Positions 7,936-15,072 of a stretch of 24,346 nt of DNA are shown here, piece by piece. The stretch comes from RGIG9060 sp036307825 (GTDB taxonomy: Bacteria; Spirochaetota; Spirochaetia; Treponematales; Treponemataceae). The stretch spans positions 1 to 24,346 of the forward strand of contig JAXJWW010000077.1 in assembly GCA_036307825.1 (NCBI GenBank), in the 5' to 3' direction. Under the pieces are notes generated by a model, which saw nothing but the letters and a program-made list of their open reading frames with translations, did no database searches and was not told the origin of the DNA. The first letter of the stretch is position 1, and every line of letters starts with the position of its first letter. The position numbers were made by a program, and so were the translations under genes.

Positions 7936-8958
7936 GTGGCAAAGACACGCCGTTATAAACGTGTAGAAAAAGATTTAGTTTCCTCAATACTTTTAGGTCT
8001 TGCGTCTTTTTTCAAGAGAATTGGAAAAGGGATTAAAGGTTTTGTAGAAGCTGGTTGTAGAAAAATAACAATAATGATAGTGCCTCATTCTGAAAAGAAA
8101 GTTTTGAATTTTCAAACTTCTCTTTTTGCTTTATCTTCTGGAGTAATGGTTGTTATTGCTTTGGTTGTTGCATTTTTATATTTCAATACAAGTGTGATTT
8201 CATCAAGTGCTGAAATTGCTCGTTTAACAGAAGAAAATCGTAGAATTCAAGCAAGTTTAGATGAATTAAGAGATGAAAATAACAATCTTTTGCAAGCTGC
8301 AAAACGATTTCAAGATACTTTATCAAAATCATTGTCTTTGGTAGGAATTAAGCAAAATCTAGGAACTAAACAAAGTTCTTCAGTTGGTGGGGATTTATCT
8401 TCACTTTTTGATATGCAGGAACTTGCACAGGGTTCTATAAGAGAAGCTTCTGATATCAAGCAACTTACTTCATATTTGGACGGAAGTGTTCAGCCTTTGG
8501 AACAAATTGCAAAAATGCTTGAATCTCAAGGAACTTTATTTTCTGATATTCCTAGTGTTTGGCCTTTGAAAGGTGGTGTTGGACATATTTCTATGGCTTT
8601 TGGTCAAAATGCTCACCCTATCACAAAACAATGGTATATTCACAAAGGTTTGGACTTTTCAACTTGGCGTTCTGGAGATCCAATTATTGCAACAGCAAAT
8701 GGTCAGGTTGTTACAGTTACTTTTGATAATGCTTTTGGTAACTATGTTATCATTAAACATAAACACGGATTTTATACACGATATGCTCATATGAATTCAG
8801 TTCGTGTAAAAAAGGGTCAATATGTTTCTCAAGGTGATGTTATCGGAACTTTGGGTAACACAGGTTTATCAACAGGACCTCACCTTCACTATGAAGTTCA
8901 CATTGGTTCTGATGTTGTTGATCCTGCAAAATACATAAATGTAAAACTTTCCAAATAG
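7936..8958 (+). CDS. Membrane-anchored M23-family (LytM-type) peptidoglycan endopeptidase
   Basis: A 340-aa inner-membrane protein with its catalytic domain in the periplasm, predicted to cut peptide cross-links in cell-wall peptidoglycan. A basic cytoplasmic N-terminus (1-53) precedes one transmembrane helix (about 55-80), a coiled coil rich in Glu/Asn/Leu (about 85-115), a linker, and a C-terminal M23 domain (about 215-335). The zinc ligands are intact: HKGLD gives His236 and Asp240, and HLHYEV gives His316 and His318; YAHM is also conserved. GTG start with AGGAG upstream. First gene of an operon with bactofilin 8 bp downstream. The same pairing sets cell shape in other bacteria (for example Csd1-CcmA of Helicobacter), so a role in spirochaete morphology is a reasonable inference. 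Confidence 0.92.
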   Translation: MAKTRRYKRVEKDLVSSILLGLASFFKRIGKGIKGFVEAGCRKITIMIVPHSEKKVLNFQTSLFALSSGVMVVIALVVAFLYFNTSVISSSAEIARLTEENRRIQASLDELRDENNNLLQAAKRFQDTLSKSLSLVGIKQNLGTKQSSSVGGDLSSLFDMQELAQGSIREASDIKQLTSYLDGSVQPLEQIAKMLESQGTLFSDIPSVWPLKGGVGHISMAFGQNAHPITKQWYIHKGLDFSTWRSGDPIIATANGQVVTVTFDNAFGNYVIIKHKHGFYTRYAHMNSVRVKKGQYVSQGDVIGTLGNTGLSTGPHLHYEVHIGSDVVDPAKYINVKLSK

Positions 8959-8966
8959 GTAAAAAT

Positions 8967-9389
8967 ATGGCTTCTTTTACTGATGATATTTCTTTTAACA
9001 CAATGGTAGGTCCAGGTGCTTTTGTAACAGGCGATTTAAAACTTGAAGGATTTACTAGAGTTGATGGTGATATTTACGGAAATCTTGAAACTACCGGAAA
9101 ATTGATAATTGGCGAAAATGCTCGTATTCGGGGAAGCCTTACTGCAAAATCTGTAATTGTTATCGGAATTGTAGAGGGTGATATTCTTGCACCAGAAGGA
9201 ATTCATTTGTTTTCTAGTGCTGTAGTTTTGGGGGATGTTATTTCTCGAAAAGTTAAAGCAGAAGAAAATGTAGTAATCGAAGGTTATTGTATTTCTATCG
9301 AAAATCCACAAGAATTTGAAGATGCAAAAAAACAATGGCTTGATATGAGAGCTATTTCTAATAAAAATTATTTTGGAAAGGTAAGATGA
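8967..9389 (+). CDS. Bactofilin family cytoskeletal protein
   Basis: A 140-aa polymer-forming protein of the bactofilin (DUF583/CcmA) family. The core (about 14-115) is a right-handed beta-helix visible as short repeating turns: GAFVTGDLKLEGFTRVDG, GDIYGNLETTGKLIIGENA, RIRGSLTAKSVIVIG, then VEGDILAPEGIHLFSSA. Gly-Asp and hydrophobic residues recur about every six positions. Short unstructured ends flank the core, as in other bactofilins. It would assemble into membrane-associated filaments without nucleotide. Adjacent to the M23 peptidase, which bactofilins typically position. Its last codons overlap the next start (ATGA). Confidence 0.92.
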   Translation: MASFTDDISFNTMVGPGAFVTGDLKLEGFTRVDGDIYGNLETTGKLIIGENARIRGSLTAKSVIVIGIVEGDILAPEGIHLFSSAVVLGDVISRKVKAEENVVIEGYCISIENPQEFEDAKKQWLDMRAISNKNYFGKVR

Positions 9390-9928
9390 GCACAGTAGAT
9401 TCTGTAAACAGTTCTCTTTATTTTAGTGCCACAGCTTTAGCCTCAAAAAATGTATCACAAAAAGAACAAGATTCAAAAACTGAAAAAACAAAAAAAACAA
9501 AATCCTTTGACAATTTATTTACTGAAGCTAGACAAAATATCGAATTAGATGTTTCTATTCCTGAAATTAAAGGAATGACTATAGAACAAGCAAAAGAGTT
9601 TTTGATAGACTCTGTTTATGCAGAAGGGGAAAATTTAAAGCAAAAACCAGTTGAAGAAAATCTAAAACGATTTAGAAAAGCCGTAACAAATTTTTTGAAA
9701 TTTGTAGAAAGTCAATGTTACGATATTGAGGAAGAAAAAGGTATTCCTATTAGAACTGGGAAAGGGCTTATGCGAGTTACAAAGCAAAAAACTTATACCC
9801 TTGTAAAAGTAGTGGATGAAAAATTGGATAGTCTTGCAGCTGATATCCTTTTTAACCAAAAAGATCAAATTGCACTAGCTGCTAAAGTAAACGAAATATC
9901 TGGCCTTTTGGTAGATATTTTAACGTAA
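9386..9928 (+). CDS. YaaR-like (DUF327) protein
   Basis: A 180-aa cytoplasmic protein. The N-terminal 45 residues are low-complexity and charged (KEQDSKTEKTKKTKS), followed by an all-helical domain. The segment around FLKFVESQCYDIEEEKG and the later GLMRVTKQKTYTLVKVVDEK match the DUF327/YaaR family. Molecular function of the family is not established. The ATG overlaps the bactofilin stop by 4 bp, so expression is coupled. In Bacillus subtilis yaaR lies two genes before yaaT (ricT), and here a RicT-like gene follows 18 bp downstream. The shared neighbourhood across distant phyla supports the identification and suggests a functional connection. Confidence 0.8.
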   Translation: MSTVDSVNSSLYFSATALASKNVSQKEQDSKTEKTKKTKSFDNLFTEARQNIELDVSIPEIKGMTIEQAKEFLIDSVYAEGENLKQKPVEENLKRFRKAVTNFLKFVESQCYDIEEEKGIPIRTGKGLMRVTKQKTYTLVKVVDEKLDSLAADILFNQKDQIALAAKVNEISGLLVDILT

Positions 9929-9946
9929 ATCAAAGGGGATTTTACA

Positions 9947-10882
9947 ATGAGCGGTGTTTTTCATAACGATATAGACCAATATGATGATAAGGAATTGCTT
10001 TCTCTTGAAGATGATGAACATGAATATCATGATTCAGCTTTTGATGGAAAATTTGAATATCCAAGTCCTTTGTATAAAGTAAAGCTTGAATATTCAAGTG
10101 AAGGAATTTACGCAACTGCAAAGCCAGAATTGAATTTACAAGCTGGTGATTATGTAATTATTCCAACTCGCTACGGAAAAGATTTAGCAAGAGTTTTGGG
10201 TATTAGTAAAGAACCTATCGGAATTAAACCTTCAGAAATTGTAGATGTTGAAAGAAAAGCAAATAATGATGATTTAATTAAATATGAATCTTTTAAGGAA
10301 AAAGAAGAAAAAGCATTTAAGATTTTTCAAGAAAAGGTAGAAGTTCATAATCTTGATATGAAATTGATAGCAACTCACTATCTTTTAGAAGAACAAAAAG
10401 TAATTTTCTTTTTTAGTGCTGATAATCGTGTTGACTTTAGGGAACTTGTTAAAGATTTAGTTTCTGTTTTTAAAATGCGTATTGAACTTAGACAAATTGG
10501 TGTTCGTGATGAATCTCGAATTACTGGTGGTTTAGGTGTTTGTGGTAGACCTTATTGTTGTCATGCTGTTTCTGATAGATTGCGACCAGTTTCAATTAGA
10601 ATGGCGAAAGACCAAAATCTTTCTCTTAACTCAATGAAGATTTCGGGGCAATGTGGGCGTCTTTTATGTTGTCTTTCCTACGAATTTGAATGTTATACAG
10701 AAGCTCGTAAAAAACTTCCTACAGAGGGAATTAGACTTTACTACGACGGAACTAATTTTAGAGTTACAGAAATCAATCCACTTGCAGCAATGGTAAAAAT
10801 GCAAGGTGACGATGGTCGTGTTATCGAAATCGCTGCATCGCGTTTTTCAAACAAAGATAACAAGTGGAGAATTACTGAATAA
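9947..10882 (+). CDS. ricT: PSP1-domain protein, RicT/YaaT-like
   Basis: A 311-aa cytoplasmic protein of the PSP1/RicT family. An acidic N-terminus (1-35) precedes the conserved domain. The hallmark cysteine cluster is present: GGLGVCGRPYCC (Cys199, 204, 205) and SGQCGRLLCC (Cys236, 241, 242), separated by VSIRMAKDQNLSLN. In B. subtilis RicT joins RicA and RicF in a complex that carries iron-sulphur clusters and promotes RNase Y-dependent mRNA maturation; the cysteine spacing here would allow cluster binding. No RicA or RicF homologue lies in this window. Ribosome binding site AAAGGGG precedes the ATG. It converges with the methyltransferase gene, leaving 9 bp and no clear terminator. Confidence 0.9.
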   Translation: MSGVFHNDIDQYDDKELLSLEDDEHEYHDSAFDGKFEYPSPLYKVKLEYSSEGIYATAKPELNLQAGDYVIIPTRYGKDLARVLGISKEPIGIKPSEIVDVERKANNDDLIKYESFKEKEEKAFKIFQEKVEVHNLDMKLIATHYLLEEQKVIFFFSADNRVDFRELVKDLVSVFKMRIELRQIGVRDESRITGGLGVCGRPYCCHAVSDRLRPVSIRMAKDQNLSLNSMKISGQCGRLLCCLSYEFECYTEARKKLPTEGIRLYYDGTNFRVTEINPLAAMVKMQGDDGRVIEIAASRFSNKDNKWRITE

Positions 10883-10891
10883 AACTGCTAC

Positions 10892-11623
10892 TTACGAAAT
10901 TACACAAACAACTGTTTTTGATTCTGGTGTAAATGGTTTTTGGGTGTAATCTTCGTAAAAGTTTATGCTAGAAAATCCTGCATCTTGTGCAAATTCTTTT
11001 ATCTTTTCTGTTGAAATAGGAAGAACTCTTTGTCTTTGCAAAAGAGGTATTATTTTTTCTGAACTATTTTCAAGATTTTGATTTATAACATACCCATTGT
11101 TTTCAGTTTTTGCGATGCTTTCCATTATTTTGGAGCGAATGCTTTCTCTGTTTGGCAATTTAAATGTATTTTCGTTTTTGTATAAATCATAATTATACAA
11201 TTGTAAAACAAGTGTTCCTTCTTTACTTAAAAGAAGTTTACAATCTGCAAAAAATTTTTTCATCAATGTTTCATCATAGATATAAATGAGTTTATCATTT
11301 AGACATGCGATTACATTATAAAAATTTTTTCCGAGGAAGTTTGTCATTTCAATTGTAGACATTTGAAAAAAACGAATTGCCATGTTCGGAAAACGTCTTC
11401 GAAGGTTTGCACTTTCCAAAATTTCTTTATTTGTGTCTAAACCAGTAACATCAATTCCGTTTTTAGCTAAATAACTTTCAAGATTTCCTGTTCCGCATCC
11501 AATTCTTAAAAATTTAGATGGGGCTGCATATTTTGTAAGCAAATCAGTAAAAAATCTTCTTTGGTTTTCGTCTGATGGATACAACTCGTCGTAATACTCT
11601 ACTAAATTTTGCATATTACTCAT
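10892..11623 (-). CDS. Class I SAM-dependent methyltransferase
   Basis: A Rossmann-fold methyltransferase of about 243 residues. FLRIGCGTGNLESYLA is motif I, the SAM-binding glycine loop; VTGLDTNKEILESA gives the acidic residue contacting ribose; VIACLNDKLIYIYD and LSKEGTLVLQLYNYD are the later strands. The substrate is not evident. I place the start at the ATG at 11623. A -10 element ends 6 nt upstream, so the TTG at 11641 lies inside the promoter and cannot be used, and no Shine-Dalgarno sequence precedes the ATG. The message is probably leaderless; the ATG at 11614 is an alternative. A monocistronic gene between two plus-strand operons. Confidence 0.85.
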   Translation of the reverse strand: MSNMQNLVEYYDELYPSDENQRRFFTDLLTKYAAPSKFLRIGCGTGNLESYLAKNGIDVTGLDTNKEILESANLRRRFPNMAIRFFQMSTIEMTNFLGKNFYNVIACLNDKLIYIYDETLMKKFFADCKLLLSKEGTLVLQLYNYDLYKNENTFKLPNRESIRSKIMESIAKTENNGYVINQNLENSSEKIIPLLQRQRVLPISTEKIKEFAQDAGFSSINFYEDYTQKPFTPESKTVVCVIS

Positions 11624-11629
11624 ACTTCT

Positions 11630-11659
11630 AGTATAAAGCAAGAATTTTTCGTTGACAAC
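11630..11659 (-). promoter_or_regulatory. Promoter for the methyltransferase gene; leaderless geometry
   Basis: Minus strand: TTGTCA (11659-11654), 18-bp spacer, TATACT (11635-11630). Six nt separate the -10 from the ATG at 11623, so transcription should start at or next to the initiator A. The -35 overlaps the -35 of the divergent LemA promoter. Confidence 0.65.
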
Positions 11660-11681
11660 TATTTTTTTCTACTGTAATGTT
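11653..11681 (+). promoter_or_regulatory. Probable promoter for the LemA-TPM operon
   Basis: TTGACA (11653-11658) is a perfect -35. The -10 is less clear: TGTAAT at 11674-11679 (15-bp spacer, five of six bases) or TAATGT at 11676-11681 (17-bp spacer). AAGGAG follows at 11705-11710. Confidence 0.45.
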
Positions 11682-11721
11682 TAAATATTCTAATATCATT
11701 TTTTAAGGAGATATGAATTTT

Positions 11722-12327
11722 ATGAATAAAGGAATGAAAGTTCTTATTACTGTAGCAATTATTTTAGTTGTAGTTGTTGCTGGATTTAAGTTTTTTGCGG
11801 GAACTTATAACACAATGGTAGAAATGGAAGAAGGTGTTTTAAGTCAATGGGCACAAGTTGAAAACCAATATCAACGCCGTCTTGATTTAGTTCCAAACTT
11901 GGTTGCAACTGTAAAAGGTTTTGCTTCTCATGAATCAGAAGTTTTTACTCAAGTGGCAGAAGCTCGTAGTCAAGCTGGTGGTGTTATGCAATTGTCATCT
12001 GATGTTATTGATGATCCTGAAGCTCTTGCAAAATTCCAACAAGCTCAAAATTCTTTGGGTGGAGCATTGCAAAGACTTCTTTCTGTAACAGAAAATTATC
12101 CACAATTACAAGCAAACCAAAACTTTATGGCTTTGCAAGATGAACTTGAAGGTACAGAAAATAGAATTGCAACAGAAAGAATGCGTTTTAATGAAACTGT
12201 ACAAGAATATAACAAATATATTAGATCTTTCCCAAAAAACATCATTGCAAATATGAATGGATTTGAAAAGAAAGCATATTTTACATCAACTGATGAAGCA
12301 AAAACTGCTCCAAAAGTTGAGTTTTAA
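11722..12327 (+). CDS. lemA: LemA family membrane protein
   Basis: LemA-family protein with one N-terminal transmembrane helix (about residues 6-24) and a long helical extracytoplasmic domain. Typical family segments are NTMVEMEEGVLSQWAQVENQYQRR, RLDLVPNLVATVKGFASHE, LQANQNFMALQDELEGTENRI and a FNETVQEYNKYIRSFP stretch. The molecular role of LemA is not settled. I prefer the ATG at 11722 (201 aa): the AAGGAG at 11705-11710 lies only 2 nt from the ATG at 11713 but 11 nt from this one. It heads an operon with two TPM-domain genes, a combination seen in many bacteria, which suggests an envelope or secretion-associated assembly. Confidence 0.92.
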   Translation: MNKGMKVLITVAIILVVVVAGFKFFAGTYNTMVEMEEGVLSQWAQVENQYQRRLDLVPNLVATVKGFASHESEVFTQVAEARSQAGGVMQLSSDVIDDPEALAKFQQAQNSLGGALQRLLSVTENYPQLQANQNFMALQDELEGTENRIATERMRFNETVQEYNKYIRSFPKNIIANMNGFEKKAYFTSTDEAKTAPKVEF

Positions 12328-12338
12328 TCTGTAAGTTT

Positions 12339-13037
12339 ATGAGAATAGAAAAATTAAAGAAAAAATATTCTTTTACTGAAGAAAATCTTAAAAAAATTCA
12401 AGATGCTGTGGCTTTAGCAGAAAAAACTACAGATGGAGAAATTGCACTTGCTATAACTCCATCTTGTAGCAATTACGGATTTTGGGAATTAATTTTTGCA
12501 GTTGTTATGGGATTGATAACTTCAGCTTGTTTACTTCCTTTTTCTTCAAAAATAAAAACTTTAATCGATTCAATTTATTGGGATATGAATGATTATCACT
12601 TTACTTTTTGGATTATGATGATTGTTTTTGTTTCGATTTTGTTTTTTTATCTTATTGCAAATATTCCATTTGTTGATAGATTGATAGTTCCTAAAAGAGC
12701 AAAAAAACGTGCAGTTTACAACAAGGCCATAAAAACTTTTGTTCATAGTGGGGTTTATAAAACAAAATCTAACACAGGTATTTTATTATTTTTTTCAGTT
12801 TTAGAACGAAAAATTCAGATTGTTGCGGATTCAGGAATTGCTAGTAAAATTTCTCCAAAAGTTTGGAAAGATTTAGCAAATTCTTTGGCAGAAGGTTTTA
12901 AGTCAAAAAATCCTACAGATACAATTGTAAAAGCAATTGAAGAATGTGGGCAAATTTTGGTAAAGGAATTTCCTGCACAAGATGAAAATCCTAATGAACT
13001 TCCAGATGGATTGGTTATTCTTGGGGGTGGAGAGTGA
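12339..13037 (+). CDS. TPM-domain membrane protein (no signal peptide)
   Basis: A 232-aa protein with the TPM fold (TPM_phosphatase family; seen here in TDGEIALAITPS, residues 31-42, and FFSVLERKIQIVADSGIASK later). The domain is interrupted by two transmembrane helices (about 49-67 and 88-109), the usual layout of the cytoplasmic-side TPM proteins that accompany LemA. The conserved segment WKDLANSLAEGFKSKNPTDTI near residue 180 is typical. Phosphatase activity in this family is known mainly from plant thylakoid members and is not assumed here. It follows LemA by 11 bp and overlaps the next TPM gene by 4 bp, so three proteins are produced together. Confidence 0.85.
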   Translation: MRIEKLKKKYSFTEENLKKIQDAVALAEKTTDGEIALAITPSCSNYGFWELIFAVVMGLITSACLLPFSSKIKTLIDSIYWDMNDYHFTFWIMMIVFVSILFFYLIANIPFVDRLIVPKRAKKRAVYNKAIKTFVHSGVYKTKSNTGILLFFSVLERKIQIVADSGIASKISPKVWKDLANSLAEGFKSKNPTDTIVKAIEECGQILVKEFPAQDENPNELPDGLVILGGGE

Positions 13038-13777
13038 AAATAAACAAATATTTTGTATCAATTTTACTTTCTTTGTTTTTTGCTTCTTCGATTTTTGCTC
13101 TTTCTGTTCCAAATTTGACTTCTCCAATCGTTGATAATGCAAATTTGATTTCTGATGGAGTTGAGCAAAACATAAATAATCAATTGGAAGATTTAAGTGA
13201 TTCTACTGGAATTCAATTGGCAGTTTTAACAATTCCAACTTTAGAGGGTGAAGTTTTAGAATCTTACTCAATGAAGGTTGCAGAAACTTGGGAATTGGGT
13301 TCTGTCGAAAAAGATACTGGTGTATTGTTGTTAATAGCTTTAGAAGAACGATCAATTCGAATTGAAGTTGGATACGGTCTTGAAGGTGTTTTAACAGACA
13401 CAAAATGTGGTTTGATTATCCGTAATGTTATTGCTCCTGAATTTAGAAATGGAAATTACCAAGCAGGAATTGTAAACGCTGTAAATAACATGGTTGGTCT
13501 TGTAAAAGGTGACGAAAGTCTTGTTTCAAAAAGGGTTCTAAACGAATCTTCAGGTGATTCTGGTGCTTTTATTTTTATGGGTGTAGTTTTGCTTTATGGA
13601 TTTATTTTTGTAATGGCAGTTATAAGTTCAAAAAAACGAGGTCCTAGAACAGGTACTGGTACAAGAACAACACCTTATGTTCATCATATTCCTAGAAACT
13701 TTGGCGGTGGTGGAGGAGGTGGCTTCTCTGGTGGCGGTGGAAGTTTTGGTGGAGGCGGTGCTTCTGGCGGTTGGTAA
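13034..13777 (+). CDS. Secreted TPM-domain protein with glycine-rich tail (YgcG-like)
   Basis: A 247-aa protein with signal peptide (about 1-22, ending SSIFA), a periplasmic TPM domain (about 25-165: VPNLTSPIVDNANLIS, then GIQLAVLTIPTLEG, DTGVLLLIALEERSIRIEVG and the GLEGVLTD motif), one transmembrane helix (about 176-197), and a glycine-rich C-terminus ending SFGGGGASGGW. This layout is that of the YgcG-type TPM proteins. GTG start in a GTGA overlap with the preceding TPM gene; GGTGGAGA serves as ribosome binding site. The Gly codons raise local G content sharply in an A+T-rich gene, an effect of composition and not evidence of transfer. Last gene of the LemA operon; followed by a terminator. 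Confidence 0.9.
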   Translation: MKINKYFVSILLSLFFASSIFALSVPNLTSPIVDNANLISDGVEQNINNQLEDLSDSTGIQLAVLTIPTLEGEVLESYSMKVAETWELGSVEKDTGVLLLIALEERSIRIEVGYGLEGVLTDTKCGLIIRNVIAPEFRNGNYQAGIVNAVNNMVGLVKGDESLVSKRVLNESSGDSGAFIFMGVVLLYGFIFVMAVISSKKRGPRTGTGTRTTPYVHHIPRNFGGGGGGGFSGGGGSFGGGGASGGW

Positions 13778-13806
13778 AATTATCAATTAAAACGAATTAA
13801 ATGAAG

Positions 13807-13850
13807 AAAAACAGTTTCAAATTTCATCTAATTTTTGGAACTGTTTTTTT
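13807..13850. terminator. Bidirectional intrinsic terminator
   Basis: AAAAACAGTTTC (13807-13818) pairs with GGAACTGTTTTT (13837-13848), 12 pairs including one G.U, with further A-T pairing toward the loop. T runs on the plus side and the A run on the left make it usable from both strands, for the LemA operon and for the minus-strand gene ending at 13850. Confidence 0.8.
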
Positions 13851-14950
13851 TATTTTACAAAATAATTTGTTCTAAATGCGATTTCTAGTTTTTCAAGTAA
13901 TTTATTTTTATCTTTTTCAGAGCTAAATTGTGTTTGTGGAATCAAACAAGAATTTACTTGTCTGGATTGTTTTCTTATGTAATCTGTATAGATACTTCTT
14001 GAAACTGTGTTGATATGTGCAGGCATCCAAAGTCTATCATTTGCTGTAGAATAAAGCAATTCTGTATTTAATAAATATTCTTTTGCTTTTTCCACAGAAA
14101 GTTTTGCTTCTTCGCTTTTTCTATTTGCAAAAACTGCAACAGTTGCATCCGCGATTAATGTACTTGCAAGGGGCTCTATGGAAAGTTCTAGTCTTTGTGC
14201 AACACTTAAACTATTGTAAAAATAAATTGGTAATATTGTCTTTTTAACTTTATTACTTTCTAAAACTGAATATGCATCTTTGTAAGTGTAAGATTTTGGG
14301 TTTGTAATAAAAGTTTTATCATTGGACATTTCTTTTAAGTCTGATAAACCTTCATCGATTGTTAAAATGTTTTTTCCTGATTTGTTAATTTCTCTTACAA
14401 AACTTAATGTTGCAAAAGCCGCATCTTCATAGTATGCACCTGTTGAATATTCAAATTCTGTGTTGATTGGAGATTCTTTTTTGCTAATAACAATCCATGG
14501 ATTATAACTTAACGGAATAAATCGAATATCGGATTTTTCTGTATATGATTTAATAGCTTTAAAAAGTGCAGGTGGATAATAATCTGTTATTGTATTCTTG
14601 ACAGAAGATGTTTGTACTTCTGAAAGTAAGTTTTTAAGGTTGTATTTACCTGAAACTGGAATTTCAGCCCACAAAAGATTGTATTTTTCTGCTTGAAGAA
14701 AATAAGATTTTAACTTGTCATAACTGTTATATGTAAGAATTGTAACTTCTGGAATTTCTACTGTTCTTGCAATTTGAGGCAAATGTTGAGTCCATGCTTC
14801 TACAAAGCCTCCTTCACTAGGCAAAACAATTGCTGCTGTTCTTTTTGACAATGTTCCAGTTTGTAACATAAAGAATAATGTTGCCAGTAAAACAATTGTT
14901 GCAATGAGGAAAGACGTTAGGAGTATCATAATAGACTTTTTTGATCCCAT
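13850..14950 (-). CDS. Membrane-anchored periplasmic protein resembling a solute-binding protein
   Basis: A 366-aa protein with a basic start, one N-terminal transmembrane helix (about 9-31) and a large extracytoplasmic domain. No cysteine follows the helix, so it is not a lipoprotein. The mature part alternates strands and helices as in ABC-transporter substrate-binding proteins (AAIVLPSEGGFVEAW, then EVTILTYNSYDKLKSYFLQA, and FIPLSYNPWIVISKKES, the last typical of hinge segments in that fold). No transporter genes are adjacent, so an isolated sensor or binding role is possible. Assignment is tentative. ATG start without a Shine-Dalgarno sequence; a promoter lies immediately upstream, so the mRNA is probably leaderless. 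Single gene, convergent with the LemA operon. Confidence 0.7.
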   Translation of the reverse strand: MGSKKSIMILLTSFLIATIVLLATLFFMLQTGTLSKRTAAIVLPSEGGFVEAWTQHLPQIARTVEIPEVTILTYNSYDKLKSYFLQAEKYNLLWAEIPVSGKYNLKNLLSEVQTSSVKNTITDYYPPALFKAIKSYTEKSDIRFIPLSYNPWIVISKKESPINTEFEYSTGAYYEDAAFATLSFVREINKSGKNILTIDEGLSDLKEMSNDKTFITNPKSYTYKDAYSVLESNKVKKTILPIYFYNSLSVAQRLELSIEPLASTLIADATVAVFANRKSEEAKLSVEKAKEYLLNTELLYSTANDRLWMPAHINTVSRSIYTDYIRKQSRQVNSCLIPQTQFSSEKDKNKLLEKLEIAFRTNYFVK

Positions 14951-14957
14951 AAGTATA

Positions 14958-14987
14958 ATTATAACCTTAAATATGAAAAAAGTTCAA
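14958..14987 (-). promoter_or_regulatory. Promoter with leaderless geometry
   Basis: Minus strand: TTGAAC (14987-14982), 18-bp spacer, perfect TATAAT (14963-14958). Seven nt separate the -10 from the ATG at 14950, placing the start of transcription at the first base of the coding sequence or one base before. Confidence 0.65.
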
Positions 14988-15005
14988 TAAAAAAGATATA
15001 CATAT

Positions 15006-15034
15006 TTAAAAAAAACAGTTATAATATGTACAAT
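15006..15034 (+). promoter_or_regulatory. Possible promoter for the barrel-protein/HD-GYP operon
   Basis: Two overlapping -10 candidates, TATAAT (15020-15025) and TACAAT (15029-15034), precede the gene by about 40-50 nt. The -35 regions are poor (TTAAAA at 15006-15011 for the second). The minus-strand promoter at 14958-14987 lies just upstream, so initiation is divergent. Confidence 0.35.
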
Positions 15035-15072
15035 AGAGATATCGTATGTAATCAATCTATTGGAGAATTGGG

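Noticed and set aside
13697..13777. G-rich tract as a horizontally acquired or G-quadruplex element
   Set aside because: It encodes the glycine-rich tail usual in YgcG-like TPM proteins; the G content follows from glycine codons.
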